From NCBI GenBank assembly GCA_964597495.1, contig CAZQYC010000003.1, positions 38,074 through 102,073 on the forward strand: a DNA stretch of 64,000 bases, given 5' to 3'. The notes under the pieces were generated by a model. That model was not told the DNA's origin, did not search any database, and was given only the letters and a program-made list of their open reading frames with translations. The translations under genes and the position numbers were made by a program. This stretch comes from CAZQYC01 sp964597495. GTDB lineage: Bacteria > Pseudomonadota > Gammaproteobacteria > Steroidobacterales > Steroidobacteraceae. Shown here one piece after another: positions 52,994 through 63,943 of the stretch (positions within the stretch are counted from its first letter, which is position 1; the number at the start of each line of letters is the position of its first letter).

Positions 52994-54112
52994 ATGGCCG
53001 TGCTCACCGAAGAACAAACCATGCTGCGCGATGCCGCGCGAACCTGGACGCAAGCGTCATCGCCGGTATCGGTTTTCCGCAAACTGCGCGACGGCAAAGT
53101 GCCCGGTGGCTTCAACCGCGATACATGGAAAGAAATGGCCGAGATGGGCTGGGCGGGAATTATCGTTCCCGAGGCCTACGGCGGTGTCGGCATGGGTTAT
53201 CAATCCCTGGGATTGCTGCTCGAAGAAACGGGACGCAACCTCACCGCGTCACCGCTCGTCTCTACCGCCTTGTGTGCAGCGACGGCGCTCGTTCTCGGCG
53301 GCAGCGAACAACAAAAACAGATGTGGCTGACGAAAATTTCAGGCGGCGACGCCATCGGCTCGCTCGCGATCGACGAAGGCCCTCATCACGATCCGGCGAA
53401 CGTGAAACTCGAAGCTATTCAGCAAGGCGATAGCTGGAAACTGAAAGGCGTCAAGCGCTTTGTGCTGGATGGTGCGATCGCCGATTTCTTGATCGTGTCC
53501 GCGAAGACTGCCGGAGGCATCACGCTGTTCGTCGTGCCCGCGAATGCAAAAGGACTCACCCGACAACCACTCTCGATGGCGGACAGCCGCGGCATGGCGG
53601 ATATCACCTTCGATAGCGTGGGCGTTTCGACAAACGACATACTCGGACAACTCGGTCAAGGCATGGACATTCTTGAGCCGACGCTCGACCGCGCACGCGC
53701 CGGCCTTGCAGCGGAAATGCTCGGCGGCGCGACGCAGGCGTTCGAGACGACGCTGGAGTATCTAAAAACCCGCACCCAATTCGGCAAGCTTATCGGCACC
53801 TTTCAGGCGCTGCAGCACCGCGCCGGCAAGATGTTCGTGGATCTCGAGCTTGGACGATCGTGCGTCGAAGCAGCGCTCCGCGCGATCGATGCCGACGCGC
53901 CGAATGCCGCAACACTCGTTTCGCTTGCCAAAGCTCGAATGAACGACACGTTTCATCTGGTCACCAATGAAATGGTGCAGATGCACGGCGGCATCGGCAT
54001 GACCGATGCGCACGATGCGGGCTTGTACATGAAGCGCGCGCGCGTCGCCGAAGCAACGTTCGGCAGCGCAAGTTTTCATCGTGATCGATATGCGAGAGCG
54101 ATGGGGTTCTAG
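52994..54112 (+). CDS. acyl-CoA dehydrogenase, second subunit (catalytic motif absent)
   Basis: A 372-residue acyl-CoA dehydrogenase family protein. The N-terminal fold (EEQTMLRDAARTWTQA...), FAD region and C-terminal helices (VQMHGGIGMTDAHDAGLYMKRARVAEATFG) are clear, but the EGGTS-type catalytic segment of its neighbour is missing. In known heteromeric acyl-CoA dehydrogenases only one subunit carries the catalytic Glu; that model is inferred here. Begins 5 bp after the first subunit. Confidence 0.88.
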   Translation: MAVLTEEQTMLRDAARTWTQASSPVSVFRKLRDGKVPGGFNRDTWKEMAEMGWAGIIVPEAYGGVGMGYQSLGLLLEETGRNLTASPLVSTALCAATALVLGGSEQQKQMWLTKISGGDAIGSLAIDEGPHHDPANVKLEAIQQGDSWKLKGVKRFVLDGAIADFLIVSAKTAGGITLFVVPANAKGLTRQPLSMADSRGMADITFDSVGVSTNDILGQLGQGMDILEPTLDRARAGLAAEMLGGATQAFETTLEYLKTRTQFGKLIGTFQALQHRAGKMFVDLELGRSCVEAALRAIDADAPNAATLVSLAKARMNDTFHLVTNEMVQMHGGIGMTDAHDAGLYMKRARVAEATFGSASFHRDRYARAMGF

Positions 54113-54121
54113 AGATTTATT

Positions 54122-54202
54122 CCCTCTCCCTTGAGGGGAGAGGGTTAGGGAGAGGGTGACGTTCTTGCGAATGCTTTTACCCCTCTCCCCCTAGGGGAGA
54201 GG
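54122..54202. repeat. two palindromes of the CCCTCTCCC type
   Basis: CCCTCTCCC (54122-54130) / GGGAGAGGG (54136-54144), and CCTCTCCCC (54182-54190) / GGGGAGAGG (54194-54202), lie in the gap between the second acyl-CoA dehydrogenase and the FadB-like gene. They look like the C/T-rich palindromic repeats common in gammaproteobacterial intergenic DNA, and could act as a transcription attenuator. Confidence 0.65.
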
Positions 54203-54241
54203 AAGTCGGAAGCGCAACTTGAAATGAGATCGGAGACAGTT

Positions 54242-56326
<2,085 letters not shown>

Positions 56327-56410
56327 GCTTCAATCTTTCACCAGGCCTTAAATTTTTATCCATCCAAGCAAATCGATCATTCAACCAAGTCACAGCAAAG
56401 GTAATTCGTC

Positions 56411-57616
<1,206 letters not shown>

Positions 57617-57637
57617 TCCGTTTCGCTATGCACGTTC

Positions 57638-57669
57638 AAAGGCCGAGTCCGAAAGGATTCGGCCTTTTT
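57638..57669 (+). terminator. rho-independent terminator of the beta-oxidation operon
   Basis: A stem AAAGGCCGAGTCC / GGATTCGGCCTTT (one G-T pair) with loop GAAA region, followed by TTT, directly downstream of the FadA-like gene. Confidence 0.85.
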
Positions 57670-57676
57670 CATTGGT

Positions 57677-57755
57677 ATCTAACGTATGAGCTTACCCGCG
57701 CGCTACGGCTGGCATAGCCAGCCGTAGCGCGTCGGTGTGCAGCAAAGGGTTAGGC
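57677..57755 (-). other. attC site 1 (integron recombination site)
   Basis: On the minus strand it begins with GCCTAAC (57755-57749), has a perfect 15-bp palindrome (57699-57713 / 57717-57731, loop ATA) and ends in GTTAGAT (57683-57677). These match the RYYYAAC / GTTRRRY core sites and imperfect-palindrome structure of attC. The TAA of the upstream GNAT gene is inside the first core site, which is typical of integron cassettes. Confidence 0.82.
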
Positions 57756-58193
57756 GCCACTTGCGGTTTGGAGAGCCTTGACATAGATGATGTTGGCATG
57801 ACCTTGCGGGCGTCCCTCGAGGGTGCACTTTCTTTGGTACCCCATGCGCTCATAGAACCCTGGCGCTTGGAAGCTATGCGTGGCTAGAACGATTTGCACG
57901 CAACCACGGGTGACGGCCTCTGCCTCTGCGGAGCGCAGAAGAAGTGCACCGAGGCCTTTGCCTCGGTGCTGCTCGTGCACCCAGACATGAGAGAGCTCGC
58001 AACAGCCGCCCCAAGTGTGACCGTTGAAGCCCGCTATGACCTCGCCGGCATCGCTACGAATGCAACCCGCCAAGAGCATTCCATCGAAGTAACCGGTCGC
58101 CTGGGCGTTGAACTCGTAGATGCGGTCGGCCAGGAACGCTCCGAGCTCTTCGCATTGAGCATCCTCTCGCAACGCGATGACCTTGGCTTGCAT
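57750..58193 (-). CDS. GNAT-family N-acetyltransferase (integron cassette gene 1)
   Basis: A 147-residue GNAT acetyltransferase. Motif A with the acetyl-CoA loop HRGKGLGALLLR, and the C-terminal FYERMGYQRK. The substrate is unknown; the protein resembles general GNAT cassette genes rather than known aminoglycoside enzymes. The ATG begins three bases after an attC core site and the stop lies in the next, so it is a compact cassette. No own promoter is seen. Confidence 0.85.
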   Translation of the reverse strand: MQAKVIALREDAQCEELGAFLADRIYEFNAQATGYFDGMLLAGCIRSDAGEVIAGFNGHTWGGCCELSHVWVHEQHRGKGLGALLLRSAEAEAVTRGCVQIVLATHSFQAPGFYERMGYQRKCTLEGRPQGHANIIYVKALQTASGA

Positions 58194-58196
58194 GGC

Positions 58197-58257
58197 GCCT
58201 AACGACCGCTAGCAGGTGCGCGCGTCTTCGCGCGTCGCCTGCATGGCATTGTTGGGT
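58197..58257 (-). other. attC site 2
   Basis: On the minus strand it runs from ACCCAAC (58257-58251) through an imperfect GC-rich palindrome (about 58211-58242) to GTTAGGC (58203-58197). Cassette gene 1 starts right after it. The stop and last codons of cassette gene 2 lie inside this site. Confidence 0.8.
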
Positions 58258-58781
58258 TGTTCTGCGCCAAGTGTGAGCTGCATGGCGACACGCTGACGCA
58301 TTCCTCGCTTTCGCTCGTCATGAAGGCGCTCGCGCAGTTGGCTACTGAGTTCATTCTCAGCGAGCTTCCGAAAACCGAGCGTCAAATAGAAGGGCGCATT
58401 CCATGGTACGTACTCAAACGTTGTCAGGAGGACGCGAGAAAACTTTTGTGCCTGAGCCCAACAAACGACTTCTCCAATCAACCGTCGGCCCAACCCCTTG
58501 CGTTGATGAGTAGGATGCACGTCGATCTCCTCCAAGAATGCTGCATTGAATTCACGCATGGCAATCGCAAAGCCGACGACAGTTCCCGTGTTCGTGGCAG
58601 CAGTCCAAAGCCGTTCGTCTACGAGAGCAGTTTTCAACTGTTCGTGTGGAACTGTATTCAAACGAATCTCTGGTGTTATGACATCGTTGGGGAATAGAGC
58701 CGCGGCTGCTCGCTCGATTTCCTGAAGCAGATGAATCTGCTCCGGACGCGCCAACTCCACTCTGTAGCCATCAATGCTCAT
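58209..58781 (-). CDS. GNAT-family N-acetyltransferase (integron cassette gene 2)
   Basis: A 190-residue GNAT protein. Motif A is VHPTHQRKGLGRRLI, and PFYLTLGFRKL follows. ATG 58781 is chosen because the sequence MSIDGYRVELARPEQ starts the domain; a 9-residue extension would run into attC site 3. The C-terminal residues (NNAMQATREDARTC) are encoded by attC site 2 and are probably not part of the fold. Substrate unknown. Confidence 0.85.
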   Translation of the reverse strand: MSIDGYRVELARPEQIHLLQEIERAAAALFPNDVITPEIRLNTVPHEQLKTALVDERLWTAATNTGTVVGFAIAMREFNAAFLEEIDVHPTHQRKGLGRRLIGEVVCWAQAQKFSRVLLTTFEYVPWNAPFYLTLGFRKLAENELSSQLRERLHDERKRGMRQRVAMQLTLGAEQPNNAMQATREDARTC

Positions 58782-58799
58782 TGAGCCACTCAACGATCC

Positions 58800-58876
58800 G
58801 CATAACACCCGTGCAAGTGCGTAGCGCTTGCACGGGTGAGTGAGCGAAGCGAACGGTGTTGATGCGGTCGCTAGGC
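58800..58876 (-). other. attC site 3 (imperfect core sites)
   Basis: On the minus strand it runs from GCCTAGC (58876-58870) to GTTATGC (58806-58800). Each core deviates from the consensus by one base. The interior holds a 15-bp palindrome with one mismatch (58806-58820 / 58824-58838, approximate). The stop codon of the third cassette gene lies inside the first core site. Because both cores deviate, recombination activity may be reduced. Confidence 0.68.
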
Positions 58877-59272
58877 GTCATATTTTGGCTCTCCGCCTTG
58901 GACGTGTTTCTTAAATCCCTGCCGTGCCTCAGCAACAAATGGGAGCAACTCGGATTCGTCTACCGAGACGACCTCAAGTTTCAGTTTCTTTGCTTCTGTA
59001 CTGAAGTGCGTTTGAAATGCTCCGGTTGGGATGAAAAGCTTATCCGGCCTTCTCTTGTCTCGCTCAATCGCAGTTCGAAGCAAGCGGCGGGCATCGAGCT
59101 GCGAAGGTTCTGGCTGGCTCAGCGGGACCATGGCATTAGACAGGATGAAGCAGCTTGCAGCGTCCATGAGACAAACGCAGTTAAAGGATCCATCCTGCAC
59201 CGTTCGAATTGGCTCCTCGTTGAGCTGAAATACGACCCAGGCATCGCCGACATGAAACTCGCGTGGATGCAT
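58871..59272 (-). CDS. hypothetical protein (integron cassette gene 3)
   Basis: A 133-residue soluble acidic protein not recognised. It begins MHPREFHVGDAWVVFQLNEEPIR, has a Cys-rich patch (FNCVCLMDAASC) and a helical C-terminus rich in Glu/Lys. The stop is in attC site 3. Upstream, minus-strand GTTAGCT (59296-59290) resembles a cassette boundary with one deviation from GTTRRRY. Cassette genes are often unique; function cannot be stated. Confidence 0.65.
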   Translation of the reverse strand: MHPREFHVGDAWVVFQLNEEPIRTVQDGSFNCVCLMDAASCFILSNAMVPLSQPEPSQLDARRLLRTAIERDKRRPDKLFIPTGAFQTHFSTEAKKLKLEVVSVDESELLPFVAEARQGFKKHVQGGEPKYDA

Positions 59273-59302
59273 GATCCGACCTCTTGTGAAGCTAACGAAC
59301 GA

Positions 59303-60814
59303 TCAAGGCTGCCCGCCCTGCCATCGTGTCAGGTTCAGGAACTCGCGCCGCGTTCGCGGGCCGTACGTCTTGAACGACGGGTTCGGCCGCTCGTTGTAGG
59401 CCACTCGGCCCCGCGCGACATCGTCTTCCACGCGCTTGCGCAGCTCTGGCATCGAAATGCCGTAGGGCTTCATGGCGTTCAACGCAAACACCTTCTTACG
59501 CAGCTCGGGCGTAATTTTCGGATAACCATACTTATCGCGCAGCTCCGGCGCGATCTGGAAAGTGCGGAATGCTTGGATTTGATCCTGCGGCGAGCCGTAC
59601 CAAATGGAGTCCGTGCCCCACAGCACGTTGTCCTCGCCGATGTACTTGAGCAGCTTGCCGATGCCGTGCGCGGCGGCCGTCGGGTTGCGCATCGACAGGA
59701 ATCGCCACGTCGAACCCAATTCGGCATACACGTTTTTGTTGGGATGAACGCCACTACTCAGCACGGACGTGATGAGTGCATCGATACCGTCGGTGCGTTT
59801 CGGATCGTACGGACCCTCATCTGCGCCGGCAACGTAGCCGGAGTGATAGATCAGAAAGTTCATGTCTTGGAACTGTTTGGCAATCGGACCGATGTCACGC
59901 GCCGTGGAATGCTCGTAGCTGCGTTGGCCGAATGGAAGTCCCTTATGGATGCAGATATTACGAACGCCGATCTTGCGCGCCCTTTCGACGAAGGCTATGC
60001 CCACGTCGTCGGTCATCCAGAAACCGTTGCCCTCCGGTCCCCACTGCGTATACGTTTTGAAAGCCGAGATGCCGAACTTAGCCAGGCGCTCCATGTCCTC
60101 GAGGTCACCCTTCTGATTGGGGTTGACGCGCCCGTGCAGCATCAGGCGCTTGCTTCCGCCCATCTTCTCGACGATGTCGCGCGTCGCTGCCGCCTCTTCG
60201 ATGGTAAGCGGCTCGCCTTCGCGTGTCGAAGGCACGAACGACAGCACCATGATGTCGGTGTCCGAGTCGAGGAATACATCCTTGATGAACGCATCACCGC
60301 TCAGGCAGTCGAGGTAAGCTCGTTCGCCCGTACCCTTAGATAACTCGCAACTGGCCTTCGGCATCCCGGCAAGCGGCTTGGCGCCCGCCGGAACATGCTT
60401 CAGCCACGCCCCGGTCGGATTCACGAAGTGTCCTTGCACGTCGATGATGAACTCCTTCTTGCCGAGCTCGACCGCCGCAAGTTGTGCATCGAGCGCCGCT
60501 TCACGCGGGACTTCGAAATAGCCGCCCGTTCGGCCGGCCATTGCATGCGCAGCATTGAACGCAAGCAGCGTAGATGCCGCGCCACACGAGGAGACTAGGA
60601 AATCGCGTCGACTGCGCGCCACCTTGCGCGAAAAGCGGTCGGCCCACTCGGAAGCAAGCTGGTTGGCATATTGAAGCGTGGGGTCGAGTGGAATCGGCGT
60701 GAATTCGCCGTTGGAAGTAGCGTCCAGCTTGATCGGCAGGCGCAGGCCGTCGGGATCGCTGTCATCGCGGCGGAAATCGGTTTCGATGCGAGTCTGAAAG
60801 CTCATCGATGACAC
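59303..60814 (-). CDS. amidohydrolase-family protein with internal twin-arginine motif
   Basis: A 503-residue TIM-barrel hydrolase of the amidohydrolase-2 family. The first metal motif is degenerate: IIDVQGHFVNP has Gln where Asp-x-His-x-His has the first His. The C-terminal metal Asp segment WGTDSIWYGSP is kept. A Tat-like motif SRRDFLVSS followed by a hydrophobic stretch (TLLAFNAAHAMA) lies about 65 residues from the start, too far for a normal signal, so a later start or an unusual leader is possible. Substrate unknown. Confidence 0.8.
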   Translation of the reverse strand: MSSMSFQTRIETDFRRDDSDPDGLRLPIKLDATSNGEFTPIPLDPTLQYANQLASEWADRFSRKVARSRRDFLVSSCGAASTLLAFNAAHAMAGRTGGYFEVPREAALDAQLAAVELGKKEFIIDVQGHFVNPTGAWLKHVPAGAKPLAGMPKASCELSKGTGERAYLDCLSGDAFIKDVFLDSDTDIMVLSFVPSTREGEPLTIEEAAATRDIVEKMGGSKRLMLHGRVNPNQKGDLEDMERLAKFGISAFKTYTQWGPEGNGFWMTDDVGIAFVERARKIGVRNICIHKGLPFGQRSYEHSTARDIGPIAKQFQDMNFLIYHSGYVAGADEGPYDPKRTDGIDALITSVLSSGVHPNKNVYAELGSTWRFLSMRNPTAAAHGIGKLLKYIGEDNVLWGTDSIWYGSPQDQIQAFRTFQIAPELRDKYGYPKITPELRKKVFALNAMKPYGISMPELRKRVEDDVARGRVAYNERPNPSFKTYGPRTRREFLNLTRWQGGQP

Positions 60815-60926
60815 CTCTGCGAACCCAGAAAACGAGTTCGCAGAGTGCCATTACTGAGCGACGCTATTCAAGCCGTGCCCGACATCGGGTGGAAATCCAC
60901 GGACTAAAAACCAACGATGACTTGGG

Positions 60927-61658
60927 CTACTTTGGGTACGAGAAATACACTTGCGTCGCCGCAAGCCCCCTGCCCTGGCCTGCTACACCTTGAAAGGGAT
61001 AGGGAACGCCCGTCAATACCAAGCCGCCTTCCGCAACTGCACGGCGCGCCCTGAGCTCCTGCTCTGGCGTTAATTCCGCGCGTTTAAAGTTCAGCTCATC
61101 GAATAACGACGTAACCGACGTGTTAATGAGTTCCGCCTTGTAATAGGGACAAGGAGTCGTAATGCAAACGATGCCGGAGCTTTTCACGTTCAGGTACGAA
61201 CCGACGGGTCGATTTTGATTGGCGGCTGTCCACGCTCCATTGGCCACGAGAATATTCAGCGGAGTTGTGCTTGGACTACCAGTGGGCCAAACGTAGGGGC
61301 GAAGCGCTCCGCGCAGCAGTGCCAAGCCCTGCCGCATTTGCGCTTCGAGCTTCGCAATTTCTTCCGGCGTAAGACCGAGCGCTCGATAATTGACGGCGGC
61401 CACGTAAATGGGCGCAAGGGTCGCCGGCGGTGCCAGCGCCTCTTCTTCGGTTTGAATGTGCAGCGTCGGTAAATTAACGGGCGTTAGAAACCATCCGCCG
61501 CACATTGGACTGGCACAACGCCGATAGTCGGGTTGAACCGAGTAAGTCCGTATGCTTTCCGACGGCGGAGGAATGGCCGTCTGCGCCACCGCACTGCCGC
61601 AAAATAGAATCGCGCAAGCCGCGAGGGCTCGGGCGATGTGAGAGGCAACTATTTTCAT
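60927..61658 (-). CDS. exported protein, probable DUF6748
   Basis: A 243-residue secreted protein. Signal peptide (MKIVASHIARALAACAILFCGSAVA). The YSVQPDYRRCASPMCGGWFLTPVN segment has the paired Cys of DUF6748-like proteins; the name is a guess from this motif. ATG 61658 is chosen because AAGG precedes it. No functional hint from the neighbours. Confidence 0.65.
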   Translation of the reverse strand: MKIVASHIARALAACAILFCGSAVAQTAIPPPSESIRTYSVQPDYRRCASPMCGGWFLTPVNLPTLHIQTEEEALAPPATLAPIYVAAVNYRALGLTPEEIAKLEAQMRQGLALLRGALRPYVWPTGSPSTTPLNILVANGAWTAANQNRPVGSYLNVKSSGIVCITTPCPYYKAELINTSVTSLFDELNFKRAELTPEQELRARRAVAEGGLVLTGVPYPFQGVAGQGRGLAATQVYFSYPK

Positions 61659-61984
61659 GATGCACCTTGACAGTAAATTCATGCACATGGGTAGAACAAA
61701 TAGCGACACAGAAACCGCATTGTTCGCAACCGTATCCCGCTCATGGTGAGCACTAATTACAGCGATAACCGCCAGGCGAAACCGTCAAGCCTCGCGCCCC
61801 TAAAACGTAGTCGAGGCTCGGCACAGTCTGCTATCTCCCTCGATGATCAAGGCCACACAAACGCAGATGATTCGTCGCCGCGATCCTTTGATGCCGCATT
61901 GAAGCGGTCGAGTTTGCAACGCCCGAGTGGGTCGACTGGTTCCACCATCGATAGGCGCATTCCACCGATGGAGTTCAGGCGGGC
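61659..61984. other. 326-bp divergent intergenic region
   Basis: Lies between the DUF6748-like and VTT-domain genes and should hold both promoters. No strong promoter, repeat or small gene was recognised. A 93-codon frame at 61743-62024 has no recognisable domain. Confidence 0.4.
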
Positions 61985-62716
61985 ATGTTATCGTCGTCAA
62001 CCGGCGCTCGCGAGAGTCGCCTGATTCGCAACCAGAACTCTCCGGATAAGTCGGAGGAGAATATTTTGGCCAACAAGTCCCTGCGTCGCGCCGCTGTACT
62101 CTTCCTGGGAGTGCTTGCGGTCAGCATCGTGCCTTTTCTCGTCGCCGGTGAATGGATTGAAGTGCAAGTCTCGCAGTTGCTGGAGCAAATTTCTGAGCCT
62201 CATACCCTGTTCATCGTGGGCATCGGCCTTTTGGTTGCCGATGTGTTGCTTCCGATTCCAAGCAGCTTCGTTAGCGTCGGTTTGTGCTGGAGCTTGGGAT
62301 CTTGGCTCGGAGGCCTGGCCATTACGCTTGGGATGACAATGAGCTTCATGTCTGGGTACTGGATCGGTTCTGCCTTCAGTTCGTTCGCGCAAAAACGAAT
62401 TCCGCGTGCCGAAGCAGTGAAGTTCTTCGGCATTACGCGCAACCGCCCGCTCATAGCGATCGCGATCACACGACCGCTTCCCGTGCTTAGCGAAGCCATT
62501 GCGATGATGAGCGGCGTCTTTCGGGTTCCTTTTTTACCGGCACTCCTCGTTGCATCCTTATCCTCGGCGGGCATTGGCGCGGTCTACGCGGCCTCGGTCG
62601 CGCTGGCTAGAACTCAGCCGAACATTTACTTCGCCGTCTCGGCTAGCGTGGTTCTTCCCTGCTTGTGCTGGCTCGTCCAACGAATGCTTCGGAAAAGCGA
62701 CAACGCGAAAACATGA
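61985..62716 (+). CDS. VTT-domain (DedA/TVP38-like) membrane protein
   Basis: A 243-residue membrane protein with about five hydrophobic segments and the VTT-type region LLPIPSSFVSVGLCWSLGSWLGGLAITLGMTMSF and ITRPLPVLSEAIAMMSGVF. The family includes lipid flippase-like transporters; the role is inferred. The first 30 residues are polar, so a later start is possible. Confidence 0.82.
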   Translation: MLSSSTGARESRLIRNQNSPDKSEENILANKSLRRAAVLFLGVLAVSIVPFLVAGEWIEVQVSQLLEQISEPHTLFIVGIGLLVADVLLPIPSSFVSVGLCWSLGSWLGGLAITLGMTMSFMSGYWIGSAFSSFAQKRIPRAEAVKFFGITRNRPLIAIAITRPLPVLSEAIAMMSGVFRVPFLPALLVASLSSAGIGAVYAASVALARTQPNIYFAVSASVVLPCLCWLVQRMLRKSDNAKT

Positions 62717-62807
62717 GCAACCCTCGTTCGTATTCTTCCAAACGGCCGCTGTCCTGAAGTGTATGATTCACGCTCATCGGGTTACGTTATCGACCGGTGA
62801 AAAGGCC

Positions 62808-63866
62808 ATGAACAAACGCACTTTCATTCAAGGCGTGCTGCTCGGAACGGCAACGGGCTCGCTCGGCCGCTCCGCATTCGCGCACGGCGCCGAATCGCCT
62901 GAAGCGCCCACCGTCGAAGCGGTCATCGATCCCGAACTTACGATCTGCGATCCGCATCATCATCTCTGGGATCGTCGGGGCGATCGTTATCTGCTCGACG
63001 ATTTACGCCGGGATATCGGTGGCCATCGAGTCGTGCAATCGGTATTCGTCGAATGTTATTCGGGTTATCGAACTACGGGCCCGGCAGAATTGCACTCCGT
63101 GGGCGAGACGGAGTACATCGAAAAAATCGCGACGACCGGCGCGCAAACGGCTGGTACGAACGCCCATGTACACGGCATCGTGAGTTTTGCCGATCTCATG
63201 CTCGGCAAGAAGGTGGATGCCGTCTTGCAAGCGCATCTAGCCGTGAGCAAGCGCGTCCGCGGCATTCGCCATCCCACCGCCTCCGATCCCGCGAATCCCA
63301 ATTCGTACCGGAACCCACCTCTGCACATGCTGCGCGATCCTACGTTTCGTCAAGGATTCGCATGCTTGAAGAAGTACGGTTTGACGTTCGATGCGTGGAT
63401 CTATCATCCGCAAATTTTAGAATTGGCGGAATTGGCCAGCGAGTTCCCCGACACGACCATCATTTTGGATCACATCGGCGCGCCTTTGGGGATAGGAAAC
63501 TACGCGGGCAAGCGCGACCTCGTGTTCAAGGATTGGCAAGCAAGCATCGCCGAGCTTGCTCAGTGTCCCAACGTCATGGTCAAGCTCGGCGGCCTCGGCA
63601 TGCCGTTATGCGGCATGGGTTGGGTTGGCAAACCGCCCACATCGAACGAACTCGCCGCCGCGACCGCGCCGTATTACTTGTTCTGCATAGAAAAATTCGG
63701 CGTGCATCGCTCTATGTTCGAGAGCAACTTTCCGGTGGACAAGGCGTCGTATTCCTACGTCGTACTATGGAATTCCTTTAAACGGATGACGAAGGATTTC
63801 TCCAAAGCCGAACGCGCGGCGCTCTTTCACGATACCGCCGCGCGCATCTATCGACTGTCCGATTGA
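62808..63866 (+). CDS. amidohydrolase-2 family hydrolase, exported
   Basis: A 352-residue TIM-barrel hydrolase. The N-terminus (MNKRTFIQGVLLGTATGSLG) is Tat-like with KR instead of RR. The metal motif ICDPHHHLWD is intact (Asp-x-His-x-His), with VFVECYSGYR and TTIILDHIGAP typical of the 2-pyrone-4,6-dicarboxylate lactonase-like group. Substrate is not predictable. ATG 62808 is chosen for the signal sequence; the frame is open much further upstream without similarity. Confidence 0.88.
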   Translation: MNKRTFIQGVLLGTATGSLGRSAFAHGAESPEAPTVEAVIDPELTICDPHHHLWDRRGDRYLLDDLRRDIGGHRVVQSVFVECYSGYRTTGPAELHSVGETEYIEKIATTGAQTAGTNAHVHGIVSFADLMLGKKVDAVLQAHLAVSKRVRGIRHPTASDPANPNSYRNPPLHMLRDPTFRQGFACLKKYGLTFDAWIYHPQILELAELASEFPDTTIILDHIGAPLGIGNYAGKRDLVFKDWQASIAELAQCPNVMVKLGGLGMPLCGMGWVGKPPTSNELAAATAPYYLFCIEKFGVHRSMFESNFPVDKASYSYVVLWNSFKRMTKDFSKAERAALFHDTAARIYRLSD

Positions 63867-63894
63867 GCTGCCGCACTGAGATAAAGCGATGGTT

Positions 63895-63934
63895 GCTTAG
63901 CCGCCGAAAAACTTAAGTTCAACGGCGGCTAAGC
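63895..63934. repeat. 12-bp inverted repeat between convergent genes
   Basis: GCTTAGCCGCCG (63895-63906) pairs with CGGCGGCTAAGC (63923-63934) around a 16-base loop. It lies between the stops of the amidohydrolase and the TonB-dependent receptor, so it may serve as a shared terminator, though no T-run is present. Confidence 0.5.
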
Positions 63935-63943
63935 AGGTCGCTA

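Noticed and set aside
57677..59296. Integron integrase expected beside the cassettes
   Set aside because: No tyrosine recombinase is encoded on either side within the window, so a complete integron is not claimed.
58856..60343. A 495-codon plus-strand frame
   Set aside because: It crosses cassette gene 3 and the amidohydrolase on the opposite strand, which have clear cassette or family support; no domain is seen.
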